Origin: Flavobacterium xueshanense
GTDB lineage: Bacteria > Bacteroidota > Bacteroidia > Flavobacteriales > Flavobacteriaceae
Direction: 5' to 3'
DNA length: 64,000 nucleotides
Assembly: GCF_900112975.1 (NCBI RefSeq)
Contig: NZ_FONQ01000016.1
Coordinates: 1 to 64,000, forward strand
A program made the translations under genes and the position numbers. The notes under the pieces were generated by a model. The model did no database searches. It saw nothing but the letters and a program-made list of their open reading frames with translations, and was not told where the DNA came from. How positions within the stretch are numbered: position 1 is the first letter of the stretch; each line of letters begins with the position of its first letter. This document shows, piece by piece, positions 26,260 through 36,800 of this stretch.

Positions 26260-28650
26260 TTAATTTCTCAACGGTTTCCCTTTGGTTAACATAAATTGGA
26301 TTCTCTCCAATGTTTTTCTTTCTGTACAAAGTGACAAGAAAGCTTCACGTTCCAAATCCAATAAATATTGTTCAGTTACTAATGTTGGTTCTGATAAATC
26401 ACCACCAGCCATCACATAAGCCAGTTTGTTAGCGATTTTTTTGTCGTGTTCCGAGATGTATTTTCCGGCTTCCATTTGGTCCGTTCCTACTAAGAACATT
26501 CCCAGAGCTTGTTTTCCAAGAACTTTTACATCGCTTCTGCGAATTGGTTGTGTGTAACCGGCTTCGGCCATTAGTAGAGCGTGTTTTTTTGCTTCAGCAA
26601 TCTGACGGTCTTTGTTTACTACAATAATATCTTTCCCTTGTTGTAAAAGTCCGGTATCAAAAGCTTCATATCCAGAAGTGGACACTTTTGCCATAGCAAT
26701 AGTCAAGAAATATTCTTGCAATACGTTCAACTCCACATCATTTTTATGGAATAAATCGGATGCACGCAATGCCAATTCTTTTGAACCACCACCACCTGGG
26801 ATTACTCCAACACCAAACTCCACTAATCCCATATACGTTTCCGCTGCAGCGACTACTTTATCAGCATGTAAGCTCATTTCGCAACCACCACCAAAAGTCA
26901 TTCCGTGTGGTGCAACTATTACTGGAATTCCAGAATAACGTACACGCATCATCGTGTCTTGGAACATTTTGATCGCCATGTTCAACTCATCGTATTCTTG
27001 CTCCACAGCCATCATGAAAATCATTCCGATATTAGCTCCAACAGAGAAATTCGCTGCTTGATTTCCAATAACCAAACCCTGATATTCTTTTTCAGATAAA
27101 TCAATTGCTTTATTGATAGCGGCCAAAACATCACCACCAATAGTATTCATTTTAGATTGGAATTCTAAATTCAAGATTCCGTCTCCTAAATCTTGTATAA
27201 TCGCTCCGCTATTACTCCACACTTTTTTGCTTTCGCGTATGTTATTCAGGATAATAAAGGAATCCTGACCCGGAACTTTAGTTTGTGATTTTGTTGGGAT
27301 ATTGTAGAAAAAAGTTGCTCCTTCTTTAATAGAATAAAAACTAGAACTTCCAGAAGCCAACATATCATTTACCCAAGCAGCTGGTTCAAGACCTTCTGCT
27401 TTCATCATTTCGATTCCTTTTGCAACACCAATAGCATCCCAAATTTCGAAAGGTCCATTTTCCCATCCGAAACCGGCTTTCATAGCATCGTCAATCTTAT
27501 ATAATTCATCTGAAATTTCAGGAATTCTGTTCGAAACGTAAGCAAACATTCCAGCAAAACTTTTTCTGTAGAATTCTCCTGCTTTGTCTTTTCCTTTCAC
27601 CAAAACTTTAAAACGGTCAATTGGTTTATCAATCGTTTTTGTCAGTTCTAAAGTTGCAAAAGAAGCTTTTTTAGCCGGACGGTATTCTAAAGTGTCTAAA
27701 TCCAAAGACAAAATATCCTTGTCTACTTTTTTATAAAAACCTTGACCAGTTTTGCTACCCAACCATTTGTTTTCCATCATTTTGTTGACGAAATCCGGTA
27801 ATTTGAACAACTCGTGTTGCTCGTCATTCGGGCAGTTTTCGTAGATTCCATTGGCTACATGTACCAAAGTATCTAATCCAACTACGTCAACGGTTCTGAA
27901 AGTAGCCGATTTTGGGCGACCAATAACCGGACCAGTCAATTTATCTACTTCTTCAATCGTAAGTCCCAATTCTTTAACCAAATGAAACAAACTCTGAATC
28001 CCATAAATCCCAACTCTATTCCCAATAAATGCTGGAGTATCTTTGGCCACGACCGAAGTTTTGCCCAAGAATTTCTCGCCGTATATAGTAAGGAAGTCCA
28101 ACACTTCTGTTGAAGTTTGTGGGCCAGGAATGATTTCGAATAATTTTAAATAACGCGCAGGGTTAAAAAAGTGTGTCCCACAGAAGTGTTTTTGAAAATC
28201 GTCGCTTCTTCCTTCACTCATAAAGTGAATCGGAATTCCAGAAGTATTTGATGTTACTAAAGTTCCCGGTTTTCTAAATTTTTCAATTTGTTCAAAAACC
28301 ATTTTCTTGATGTCCAAACGTTCCACTACAACCTCAATAATCCAATCAACAGCAGCAATTTTCGCCATGTCATCGGTAGTATTTCCAGTTGTAATTCTGC
28401 TTGCGAATTTCTGACTGTAAATAGGAGAGGGCTTCGATTTCAGGGAATTAGCTAAATGCTCATTCACTAATCGGTTTCTTACAATTTTGCTTTCTAAAGT
28501 AAGCCCTTTTTTGGCTTCTGCTTCGGTAAGTTCTCTTGGAGCAATGTCCAAAAGTAAAACCTCAACACCAATGTTAGCAAAATGACAGGCAATTCCTGAA
28601 CCCATAATTCCGGATCCAATTACTGCAACTTTTTTAATTGTGCGTTTCAT
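26260..28650 (-). CDS. fadN: Bifunctional 3-hydroxyacyl-CoA dehydrogenase / enoyl-CoA hydratase (FadN type)
   Basis: 796 residues. The N-terminal NAD fold VAVIGSGIMGSGIACHFAN starts a 3-hydroxyacyl-CoA dehydrogenase, with TSNTSGIPI and GTHFFNPARYLKL around its catalytic histidine. The enoyl-CoA hydratase (crotonase) domain is at the C-terminus (NFSVGANIGM, FGGGCEMSLHADKVV, GVGVIPGGGGSKELALR). This order is the reverse of E. coli FadB and matches B. subtilis FadN in both order and length. It performs steps two and three of beta-oxidation and should pair with the FadA encoded next. Confidence 0.95.
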   Translation of the reverse strand: MKRTIKKVAVIGSGIMGSGIACHFANIGVEVLLLDIAPRELTEAEAKKGLTLESKIVRNRLVNEHLANSLKSKPSPIYSQKFASRITTGNTTDDMAKIAAVDWIIEVVVERLDIKKMVFEQIEKFRKPGTLVTSNTSGIPIHFMSEGRSDDFQKHFCGTHFFNPARYLKLFEIIPGPQTSTEVLDFLTIYGEKFLGKTSVVAKDTPAFIGNRVGIYGIQSLFHLVKELGLTIEEVDKLTGPVIGRPKSATFRTVDVVGLDTLVHVANGIYENCPNDEQHELFKLPDFVNKMMENKWLGSKTGQGFYKKVDKDILSLDLDTLEYRPAKKASFATLELTKTIDKPIDRFKVLVKGKDKAGEFYRKSFAGMFAYVSNRIPEISDELYKIDDAMKAGFGWENGPFEIWDAIGVAKGIEMMKAEGLEPAAWVNDMLASGSSSFYSIKEGATFFYNIPTKSQTKVPGQDSFIILNNIRESKKVWSNSGAIIQDLGDGILNLEFQSKMNTIGGDVLAAINKAIDLSEKEYQGLVIGNQAANFSVGANIGMIFMMAVEQEYDELNMAIKMFQDTMMRVRYSGIPVIVAPHGMTFGGGCEMSLHADKVVAAAETYMGLVEFGVGVIPGGGGSKELALRASDLFHKNDVELNVLQEYFLTIAMAKVSTSGYEAFDTGLLQQGKDIIVVNKDRQIAEAKKHALLMAEAGYTQPIRRSDVKVLGKQALGMFLVGTDQMEAGKYISEHDKKIANKLAYVMAGGDLSEPTLVTEQYLLDLEREAFLSLCTERKTLERIQFMLTKGKPLRN

Positions 28651-28713
28651 ACGTAGTTAATATTTGTTTTTTTATTTGAATATGGTATCGCCATTCTTAA
28701 TTATTTTTTTGAA

Positions 28714-29205
28714 TCAGGCAATGTCCTTTTCTGTTTTTTCAGTTTGCTCCATCAGTTCGCTGACGCTCGCGTGATTAAATATATTTTTGTCCAAAATTAA
28801 TTCATTGATGATTTCAGCCACTTCAATAAAATGTTGCAGCTTCTCTTCAGAGATGTGTTGTTTGACGGTTTCATTAAATTTCAAAACCGTATTCTTAGAT
28901 AATTCTCTTTTTTCTTTACCAAAATCAGTAAGGTAAATCAAAACACCACGGCCATCCTCAGGATTTTTCTTTCGGATAATTAAGCCTTTTTCTTCCATAG
29001 ATTTCAGGGTTCTGGTTAAGCTCGTAGCTTCCATTCCCATTTTAGGTCCCAAAGAGGTCGATGGCGTTCCACCTTCCTTATCAATACTTAATAAGGCGAA
29101 TCCAGTAGCCATGCTCGCATCGTATTTCGACGCTTCTTCATTATACATTCTGGCCACCGCTTGCCAGGTGGCACGTAAAATATAATCTATCGTTTTATCT
29201 CTCAT
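28714..29205 (-). CDS. MarR-family regulator of the fad operon
   Basis: 163 residues with a winged helix in the middle: FALLSIDKEGGTPSTSLGPK, then the recognition helix MEATSLTRTLKSMEEKGL, and the wing IRKKNPEDGRGVLIYLTDFG, which is the MarR signature. It is the first gene of the marR-fadN-fadA-fadE unit, 63 bases upstream of fadN. The operon promoter carries a 12-bp perfect palindrome that could be its operator, so autoregulation with an acyl-CoA or fatty-acid ligand is a reasonable inference. In Bacillus a TetR-type FadR does this job. Confidence 0.88.
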   Translation of the reverse strand: MRDKTIDYILRATWQAVARMYNEEASKYDASMATGFALLSIDKEGGTPSTSLGPKMGMEATSLTRTLKSMEEKGLIIRKKNPEDGRGVLIYLTDFGKEKRELSKNTVLKFNETVKQHISEEKLQHFIEVAEIINELILDKNIFNHASVSELMEQTEKTEKDIA

Positions 29206-29223
29206 AAGTAACTATATCGATTT

Positions 29224-29254
29224 CAAATATAATCAAAAATACTATGCATGCATA
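29224..29254 (-). promoter_or_regulatory. Promoter and candidate operator of the marR-fad operon
   Basis: TATATTTG (29224-29231 on the minus strand) fits the TAnnTTTG -7 box. TATGCATGCATA (29243-29254) is a perfect 12-bp palindrome lying 12 bases upstream of it, between the -7 and -33 positions. A dimeric MarR bound there would block the polymerase. The box assignment is by consensus and the operator role is inferred. Confidence 0.5.
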
Positions 29255-29353
29255 ATATATTAAATTATTTTTTTGTTAAAAAGTATTAAATATAAAAAAA
29301 CTCAGCTGAAATAGAGCAGATTATATCGTTTTTTACTAGTAATTAAATTTTTT

Positions 29354-29433
29354 GGGCGTATCCCTGCGGGTCGGGCTGTGCGTTGTATCTTTTTTTCCGC
29401 TATGGCTTCATAAAAGGATGCCACTTCTATCCC
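29354..29433 (-). repeat. Two-hairpin intergenic element, copy 3 (minus strand)
   Basis: On the minus strand it reads GGGATAGAAGTGGCATCCTT, a short variable arm (TTATGAAGCCATAGCGGAA), AAAGATACAACGCACAGCCC, GACC-CGCA-GGG as a very small second arm, and ATACGCCC. This is the most compact copy of the four. It lies between the MarR operon promoter and the next terminator, so the 409-base gap 29206-29614 holds promoter, repeat and terminator but no gene. Confidence 0.7.
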
Positions 29434-29566
29434 TTACGCAAATCCTGCTGGGGAGAATGATTGGGGAATCTAGTATACTTGGAGTTATAAGGAGTTTTCC
29501 GCAATTAAAAGTAGTTTATTACAATTATATTTGATTTTTAGTTTGATCATTATGAATTCTAAAATC

Positions 29567-29598
29567 AAAAAACCACGAACATCAATTCGTGGTTTTTT
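29567..29598 (-). terminator. Terminator of the fadD-hydrolase unit
   Basis: aaaaaaccacgaa pairs perfectly with ttcgtggtttttt around catcaa. It lies about 17 bases past the stop of the alpha/beta hydrolase gene. Confidence 0.8.
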
Positions 29599-29614
29599 GT
29601 AATATGTATTTTGG

Positions 29615-30667
29615 TTATGCCTTCTTAAACTCACCATTATCCACATCTTTAAGGAACTTGATCACGCCCGTAAAATAGGTTTTAGGATCATCGTATTGTG
29701 AAAGGTGACTTCCGTTAGGACAAAACAAGAAGCGTCCGTTTTGTACTTCTTTAGACATCCATTCCATGTGTTTGGGATCCATAGTGTCATATTTGGCACC
29801 AATAACCAGAGTGGGAACGCTAATCGTTTTAAGTCTGGCAGTGACATCCCAATTCTTTAAAGAAGCATTTCCTGTAATTCCAAATTCACTTGGCCCTTGC
29901 ATATAAACATAAACATTTGGGTTGATGTGTTTGAAAGTTCTGTTTATGGATTCTGGCCATTGATCAACAGGCATTCTTAAAATGTGTTCCGTATAATAAT
30001 ATTTAAAAAGCAGTTCGGTGTATTTTGGATTGGTATAATCTTTGTTTTTTTCAAATGTTTTTATTTGATCAAAAACTGCTTGGGGAAGTTTTGGACCCAG
30101 CACTTTTTCTGCATATTTGTTGTAAGCAGGTGCGCTGGCCATCATATTTGAAATAATCAGTCCTTTCAGGTTCTTTTGGTATTTCAAAGCGTATTCCATC
30201 GCGAGGATTCCGCCCCAGGATTGTCCCAAAATATAAAAGTTGGTATTGTCACAGCCTAATGCTTTTCGGACCTGTTCCACTTCCTCCACAAAACGTTCGT
30301 TTGTCCATAAACTGTTGTCATTGGGTTGGTCGCTATAATAGGATCCCAACTGGTCGTAATAAATGTATTCGATACTTTCGTTTGGGAAATAACCGTCAAA
30401 TGCCTCATATAATTCATGCGTCAAACCTGGACCGCCGTGCAGCAACAACACTTTTATTTTAGGATTGTTGCCCACTCGTTTGGTCCAAACTTTAAACGTG
30501 CCTTTTGGCGTTTTTATCGGAATCATTTTGATGCCGCCAGTGAGTTGGTCGTCCCGATTAGAAAAGTCTAAATAATTTGCTTTTACGGAATCTTCCTTTG
30601 ATTTTTCCTGACAATTAGAAAAAATGAATAAACTGATAACGGAGCAAATCAAGACTTTTAGTTTCAT
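29615..30667 (-). CDS. Lipoprotein alpha/beta hydrolase, proline iminopeptidase type (S33)
   Basis: 350 residues. MKLKVLICSVISLFIFSNCQ is a lipoprotein signal. The hydrolase has the oxyanion segment LLLHGGPGLTHELY, the nucleophile elbow ILGQSWGGILAMEYA (serine in GQSWGG), an acid in IGAKYDTMDPKHM and the catalytic histidine in CPNGSHLSQYDD. The HGGPG and GQSWGG motifs are those of proline iminopeptidases. It probably removes N-terminal proline from peptides outside the cytoplasm, but esterase or lactonase activity is also possible. It starts 20 bases after fadD ends, so it shares that transcript. Confidence 0.87.
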   Translation of the reverse strand: MKLKVLICSVISLFIFSNCQEKSKEDSVKANYLDFSNRDDQLTGGIKMIPIKTPKGTFKVWTKRVGNNPKIKVLLLHGGPGLTHELYEAFDGYFPNESIEYIYYDQLGSYYSDQPNDNSLWTNERFVEEVEQVRKALGCDNTNFYILGQSWGGILAMEYALKYQKNLKGLIISNMMASAPAYNKYAEKVLGPKLPQAVFDQIKTFEKNKDYTNPKYTELLFKYYYTEHILRMPVDQWPESINRTFKHINPNVYVYMQGPSEFGITGNASLKNWDVTARLKTISVPTLVIGAKYDTMDPKHMEWMSKEVQNGRFLFCPNGSHLSQYDDPKTYFTGVIKFLKDVDNGEFKKA

Positions 30668-30687
30668 AACGATCGGTTTTATAACGG

Positions 30688-32463
30688 CTAGTTGTATATT
30701 TTATGGAATAAATCAATGTATTTTTCCATTACTATTTTTCGTTTCAGTTTCAGTGTAGGCGTTAGCTGTCCGCCTTCCACAGACCATAAATCTGGTGTGA
30801 GCTCAAAACGTTTTATCTTTTCCCAATTTCCGAATTTTTCATTCAGGTTGTCAATTTCCACCTGAATTCTTTCGATTACTTTTTCGTTGGCAATTATTTC
30901 TTCATTGCTTTTTCCAACGTCTATTCCATGAATAATGGCCCATTCTTTTATGAAGTCAAAACTCGGCTGAATAAAAGCTGCCGGCATTTTTTGTCCGTCA
31001 CCAATAACCATGATTTGTTCAATAAAACGCGATTGTTTCATTGTATTTTCGATTAATTGTGGTGCTATATATTTACCTCCGGAGGTTTTGAACATTTCTT
31101 TCTTTCTATCGGTGATTTTCAAGAATCCGTCTTCGTCAAAAATCCCAATATCTCCCGTGTGGAAAAAGCCGTTTGTAATTACTTCGTTCGTTAATTTTTC
31201 GTCTTTGTAATAACCCAGCATTACGTTCGGTCCTTTGCAAAGGATTTCACCGTCTTCAGCAATGATAACTTCTACATTGTCGATTACTTTACCTACCGTC
31301 CCCACTCTGAAACCACCATTTCTTAAGTCATTTACGGAGATTACCGGAGAGGTTTCAGTCAAACCGTATCCTTCCATAACCGGGATTTCGGCAGCGGCAA
31401 AAATTCGGGCTAATCGCGGTTGCAAAGCAGCGCTTCCGGAAACCATTAAATCTAAATTTCCACCTAAACCTTCTTTCCATTTGCTGAAAATCAGTTTACG
31501 GGCAATTTTGAGTTGGAACTCATACCAAAATCCATTTTTGCCATACGGCTCATAGATTAAACCTAAGTCAATTGCCCAAAAGAATAATTTCTTTTTGATG
31601 CCGGTTAATTCTGTTCCTTTGGCATATATTTTATCATATACTTTCTCAAGAAGCCTAGGTACAGCAGTGATTACCGTTGGTTTTACTTCTTTAAGATTGT
31701 CACTGACTCTATCAATTGATTCTCCAAAATATACCGAAACACCGTAATATTGGTATAAATACAAAATCATTCTCTCAAAAATATGACAGATAGGCAGGAA
31801 ACTTAAAGCGCGGCTTTTTCCTGCTTCAAAAGGAATTCTTGCCGCGCTATCGATTACATTAGATACAATATTTTTGTGCGAAAGCATAACGCCTTTTGGT
31901 CTTCCTGTTGTTCCGGAAGTATAAATAATAGTCGCTAAATCTTCTGTTTTTACGTTGTTTTTACGTTGTTCCACCTCATCTTGGTTTCCGGTGTCTACAC
32001 CAAGAATCAATAATTCATTCCAGTTTTTACACCCTTCAATTTCGTTGAAAGAGTATACTTCTTTTATACTAGGGACTTTAGCTCTAATTAAATTTACTTT
32101 TCGAAGTACTTCAGCATCCGATACAAAACAATAAATCGCACCTGAATGATTCAGGATGTATTCATAATCTTCTTCAGAAATGGTTGGATAAATAGGAACA
32201 GTTTGCGCTCCGGTTTGCAAAGCACCAATATCCATAATATTCCATTCGGTTCTGTTATTAGACGAAATAATGGCAATTTTATCGTCTTTTTGAACGCCCA
32301 ATCGGAGTAATGCTCTCGAAATGGCGTTAGCTTTTGCAATATATTCCTGGGTCGATGTTTTTACCCAGACACCGTTGTGTTTGCTTACTAAAGCATCCGG
32401 AATGGAATTGTATTTTTCTTGCTGATAATAGGGAAAATCAAAGAGGCGAGTGATATTTATCAT
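30688..32463 (-). CDS. fadD: Long-chain fatty-acid-CoA ligase
   Basis: 591 residues. It activates fatty acids with ATP and CoA. The AMP-binding signature is TIIYTSGTTGRPKGVMLSHK (about residue 180). VMEGYGLTETSPVISV and FHTGDIGIFDEDGFLKITDR follow as the later core motifs, and the C-terminal PTLKLKRK lysine segment closes the catalytic subdomain. The length and the long insert fit the plant/Bacteroidota AMP-ligase branch. It feeds the fadN-fadA-fadE operon located 1.5 kb away on the same strand but is separately transcribed. Confidence 0.93.
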   Translation of the reverse strand: MINITRLFDFPYYQQEKYNSIPDALVSKHNGVWVKTSTQEYIAKANAISRALLRLGVQKDDKIAIISSNNRTEWNIMDIGALQTGAQTVPIYPTISEEDYEYILNHSGAIYCFVSDAEVLRKVNLIRAKVPSIKEVYSFNEIEGCKNWNELLILGVDTGNQDEVEQRKNNVKTEDLATIIYTSGTTGRPKGVMLSHKNIVSNVIDSAARIPFEAGKSRALSFLPICHIFERMILYLYQYYGVSVYFGESIDRVSDNLKEVKPTVITAVPRLLEKVYDKIYAKGTELTGIKKKLFFWAIDLGLIYEPYGKNGFWYEFQLKIARKLIFSKWKEGLGGNLDLMVSGSAALQPRLARIFAAAEIPVMEGYGLTETSPVISVNDLRNGGFRVGTVGKVIDNVEVIIAEDGEILCKGPNVMLGYYKDEKLTNEVITNGFFHTGDIGIFDEDGFLKITDRKKEMFKTSGGKYIAPQLIENTMKQSRFIEQIMVIGDGQKMPAAFIQPSFDFIKEWAIIHGIDVGKSNEEIIANEKVIERIQVEIDNLNEKFGNWEKIKRFELTPDLWSVEGGQLTPTLKLKRKIVMEKYIDLFHKIYN

Positions 32464-33869
32464 TATGGAAATGTTGGTTTTGTTCGCAAATTAAAAAAAA
32501 ATTAGCGATAAATTTTAAAATTTGGAAATAATATCGCAAAATTTTGAAAGCATTGTTGATTATTAACGAAATCGTTTTCTTGAAGGGATTATCAAAGAGA
32601 TTTTCCTAATAAAAAAGCATTTCTTTTCAAGAGGGCTCACACTACTATTTTGCAATTTTAAATAATTCTTGATTTGTTAAAAGTTTAGATTAAAGTGTTC
32701 TCAAGGCATTTTTGGAGGTTACATAATTTAATTTTTTAAACCTCAACAGGAGTTTTATTATTTAATGTTGAAAGTGCTTTAAATGTGATAAATATATATT
32801 AGTACTAAAGTACTTTTTTATAATTTACCCGTCTAAAAATAATTTTTTGCCACGAAATTTTTAGTGATAAATTAGTACTCTATTCTCTAATTCATAAATT
32901 TTGACATCGATAGAGGAAAAGGAATTGCTCCGCTCAACTTTTGGTTGGTTAAAAGTTAAGCGAATACAATAGGCATCTGTCTTCATCGTTAATGTTCTAA
33001 TTTTTGTTTACTAATTCAAAATATTAGAAAAGGAAAATAATACAGCCTAAATTTTTAGCACGTAAGAACATACTGCAATTCCGTCAACAATTTTTTTTAA
33101 ACCACTCATTAAAACCCTTAATTATTCTTTTATTGGCTTAGTGATTGTATTAATTAACTAATTACAAAAGTGGTATTTTTTATTCATAAGTTTTTATTAA
33201 TGTTTGTAATGTTTTACATTAAATAAATTTATGGTACTTTAAATGGACAACCTTCTGTTCTGCTTAAAGCAAATTAATCTCGGAGCATGGTAAAGCAATC
33301 CGTACAGCACAATTGGGCTTAAGCATACGTTTTTTAGTTAAAATATTGCTAATGTTAGATGAGTAACGCTTGGCTATGATTTTATGTAGTAATACAGCCG
33401 GCGCAGCTTTTGGTAACCTTGGCGCTGTAAAATATAAAATCAGTTACATAGAGTAAGCTGCAAAACTGATGTTCACAAACTTACTTTAATACTAAGAGGC
33501 AAAATTTTGTAATAATGGCTAATACAATATTATTTCCTTTGACGCTCGTTTGCAGAGAGTTCTTGCCTATTTGTGTAAACTAAGCGCAGCGTTTTCGATC
33601 TTTTTTTTTTTTTGAATAATCTTAAAATCTATTTTCAGCAATTTACGTTGCAAAGTACTTAATTAAGCCAATTATTTAAATAGATGTTTCAGTTGAAAAT
33701 GAGCAGTATAGAAGATGATTTAAAAAAAAATTCAAAATTATATTGTAAAATTTTTGAAAATATTGTTGAAATGCAATGCCGTTGTTTCACTTAAATCAAA
33801 TTTTAAGATTGTTTCGTAAAAAAAAGCGCTCCTTATTCAGGAACGCCTTTCAAAAATCTATTTTGTAAC
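32464..33869. other. 1.4-kb stretch without genes; one structured GC-rich island
   Basis: No frame of coding quality was found on either strand. Most of it is very AT-rich. From about 33250 to 33600 base composition changes. Inside it gattttat (33378-33385) pairs with ataaaatc (33434-33441), and acagc/gctgt with a GC-rich apical part forms an inner arm, giving a clear stem-loop. The remaining part holds an imperfect purL terminator (about 33824-33851) and the fadD upstream region. The island does not match tmRNA, RNase P RNA, SRP RNA or rRNA landmarks that I know. Confidence 0.5.
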
Positions 33870-36800
33870 TTATTTTTTATCCATCCATTTTCTGGCATTG
33901 ACAAACGCTTCATGCCAAGGCGAAACTTCATCGTCTCTATCTTTCGGATAATGTGCCCAATTCCATTGGAACGTAGAACGCTCAATGTGCGGCATCATAA
34001 CCAAGTGACGTCCTGTTTTGTCGCAAAGCATCGCAACATCATAATGCGATCCGTTTGGGTTAGCAGGATAGCCTTCATAGGCATATTTAGAAACAATATT
34101 GTAGTTTTCTTCGCCCATTGGCAAATTGAATTTACCCTCACCATGCGAAACCCAAACTCCTAGTGTACTTCCTGCTAATGAAGAAAGCATCACCGAATTA
34201 TTTTCTTGTATCGTTACCGATGTAAAAATACTTTCGTGTTTGTTACTTTCGTTATGCAGCATTTTTCCGTGAACTTCATGCTCCGGATTAATTACTTCCA
34301 GTTCCATAAACAATTGACAACCATTACAGATTCCAACAGATAAAGTGTCGTCCCTTCTAAAGAAATTGTTTAAAGCTATTTTTGCTTTTTCATTGTATAA
34401 AAATGCTCCGGCCCAACCTTTGGCAGAACCTAAAACATCTGAATTGGAGAAACCACCAACAGCTCCAATAAACTGAATGTCTTCCAAAGTTTCACGACCT
34501 GAAATCAAATCGGTCATGTGAACGTCTTTTACATCAAAACCGGCTAAGTACATGGCATTTGCCATTTCACGCTCAGAATTACTTCCTTTTTCACGGATAA
34601 TAGCTGCTTTTGGACGCGTTTTAGAATTGTCGATAACTGGTTTTTTTCCTGTAAAATGTGTTGGAAAAGTATAGTTTAAGGCTTGATTTTTATAATTGTC
34701 AAAACGCGCTTGAGCCGCCCCGTTTTTCGATTGTTTTTGATCCAATAAGAAAGAAGTTTTATACCAAACATCTCTGTATTTAGCAATGTCTAACTTGCAA
34801 GGACCAAAATCTAAAGTCGCTTCATTTGTAGCGGTTCCCAATTTATAGAAAGAAACGTTATTGGCGCTTAATTTAGATTCAACATCAGCATCTGATTTTG
34901 CTTGGAAAACAATTCCGATATTTTCAGCAAAAAGATATTTGATGATGTCTTTTTCTTCGAAAACGGAGAAGTCTATTTTAGCTCCTAAATTCACATCGGC
35001 AAAACACATTTCTAATAAAGTTGTGATCAATCCACCACTTCCAATATCGTGTCCTGCAAGGATATTGTTGTTTAAAATTAATTCTTGTATTGTATTAAAC
35101 GCTCTTTTAAAAAATGCAGCGTCTTTAATCGTTGGTACTTCCTTTCCAATAGTATTCAACGTTTGTGCGAACGAAGAACCGCCTAATTTGAAATCATCTT
35201 GTGACAAATTGATATAATAAATAGAACCGCCGTCTCTTTGTAAAACGGGTTCCACTACTTTTCTGATGTCGGTACAATTTCCACCTGCTGAAATAATTAC
35301 TGTTCCCGGTGCGATTACCTCTTCATTTGGATATTTCTGTTTCATTGAAAGTGAATCTTTTCCTGTTGGAATATTGATTCCCAATTCGATTGCAAAATCA
35401 GAACAACCTTGAACTGCTGCATACAAACGCGCATCTTCCCCTTCGTTTTTACACGCCCACATCCAGTTAGCCGAAAGTGAAATTCCGTCTAAACCATCTT
35501 TTATTGGAGCCCAAACTATGTTAGACAATGCTTCTGCAATAGCCGTTCTGCTCCCTGCAACGGGATCAATCAATGCTGCAACAGGAGAATGACCTATTGA
35601 AGTGGCAACTCCTTCTATTCCTTGGTAATCCAAGGCCATTACACCGCAATTGTTCAATGGCAATTGCAAGGGACCGGCGCATTGCTGTTTAGCCACTTTA
35701 CCACCCACACAACGGTCCACTTTATTGGTCAACCAGTCTTTACAAGCTACTGCTTCCAGTTGAAGGACTTGCTCTAGATACGTTGAGATGTTCTTCTTAT
35801 GGTACACTAAATCAGTATAATTTCTTTTGATTGTTTTGTCTGTCATGACCACTTTTGGAGAACTTCCAAAAAAGTCTTCCAAGGCAAAATCCATTGGTTT
35901 AGCACCAGTTGATTTTGATTCGAAAGTAAAACGGTGGTCTCCAGTTACATCACCCACTTGATACATTGGAGAACGTTCCCGGTCGGCAATTTTTTGCAGT
36001 AAATCAATATTTTCTTTACCAATAACCAATCCCATTCTTTCTTGAGATTCGTTACCAATAATTTCTTTTGCCGAAAGGGTAGGATCTCCTACAGGCAATT
36101 TGTCTAAATCAATTAATCCACCGGTATCTTCCACTAATTCCGAAAGACAGTTTAAATGTCCTCCAGCTCCATGATCGTGAATGGAGACAATTGGATTAAT
36201 ATCGCTTTCTACCAGACCACGAATGGCGTTGGCAGCACGTTTTTGCATTTCTGGGTTCGAACGTTGGATCGCGTTCAACTCAATTCCTGAACTGAAAGCA
36301 CCTGTATCTGCTGAAGAAACGGCAGCGCCACCCATTCCGATTCTATAATTTTCACCACCAAGGATAACAATTTTATCGCCTGTTTGTGGTTTTTTCTTTA
36401 TTGCCTGATCTAATTTTCCGTAACCAATTCCACCCGCTTGCATAATCACTTTGTCGAAACCTAGTTTGCGTGCGTCTTCTTCGTGTTCGAAAGTCAGAAT
36501 AGAACCTGTAATTAACGGTTGTCCAAATTTATTTCCAAAATCAGAAGCTCCGTTGGAAGCTTTGATTAAAATATCCATTGGGGTTTGATACAACCATTTT
36601 CTTTCGGGCATACCGTTTTCCCAAGGTCTGTTTTCGGCTAAACGAGAGTATGAAGTCATGTAAACTGCCGTTCCAGCCATTGGCAAAGAACCTTGTCCTC
36701 CTGCTAAACGATCCCGAATCTCTCCTCCAGAACCTGTTGCAGCTCCGTTGAAAGGCTCAACGGTTGTCGGGAAATTATGTGTTTCTGCTTTTAATGAAAT

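Noticed and set aside
33320..33500. Possible integron attC site in the GC-rich island
   Set aside because: A GTTRRRY-like box (GTTAGAT) is present, but no matching RYYYAAC partner at the right distance was seen, and no integrase or cassettes are near.
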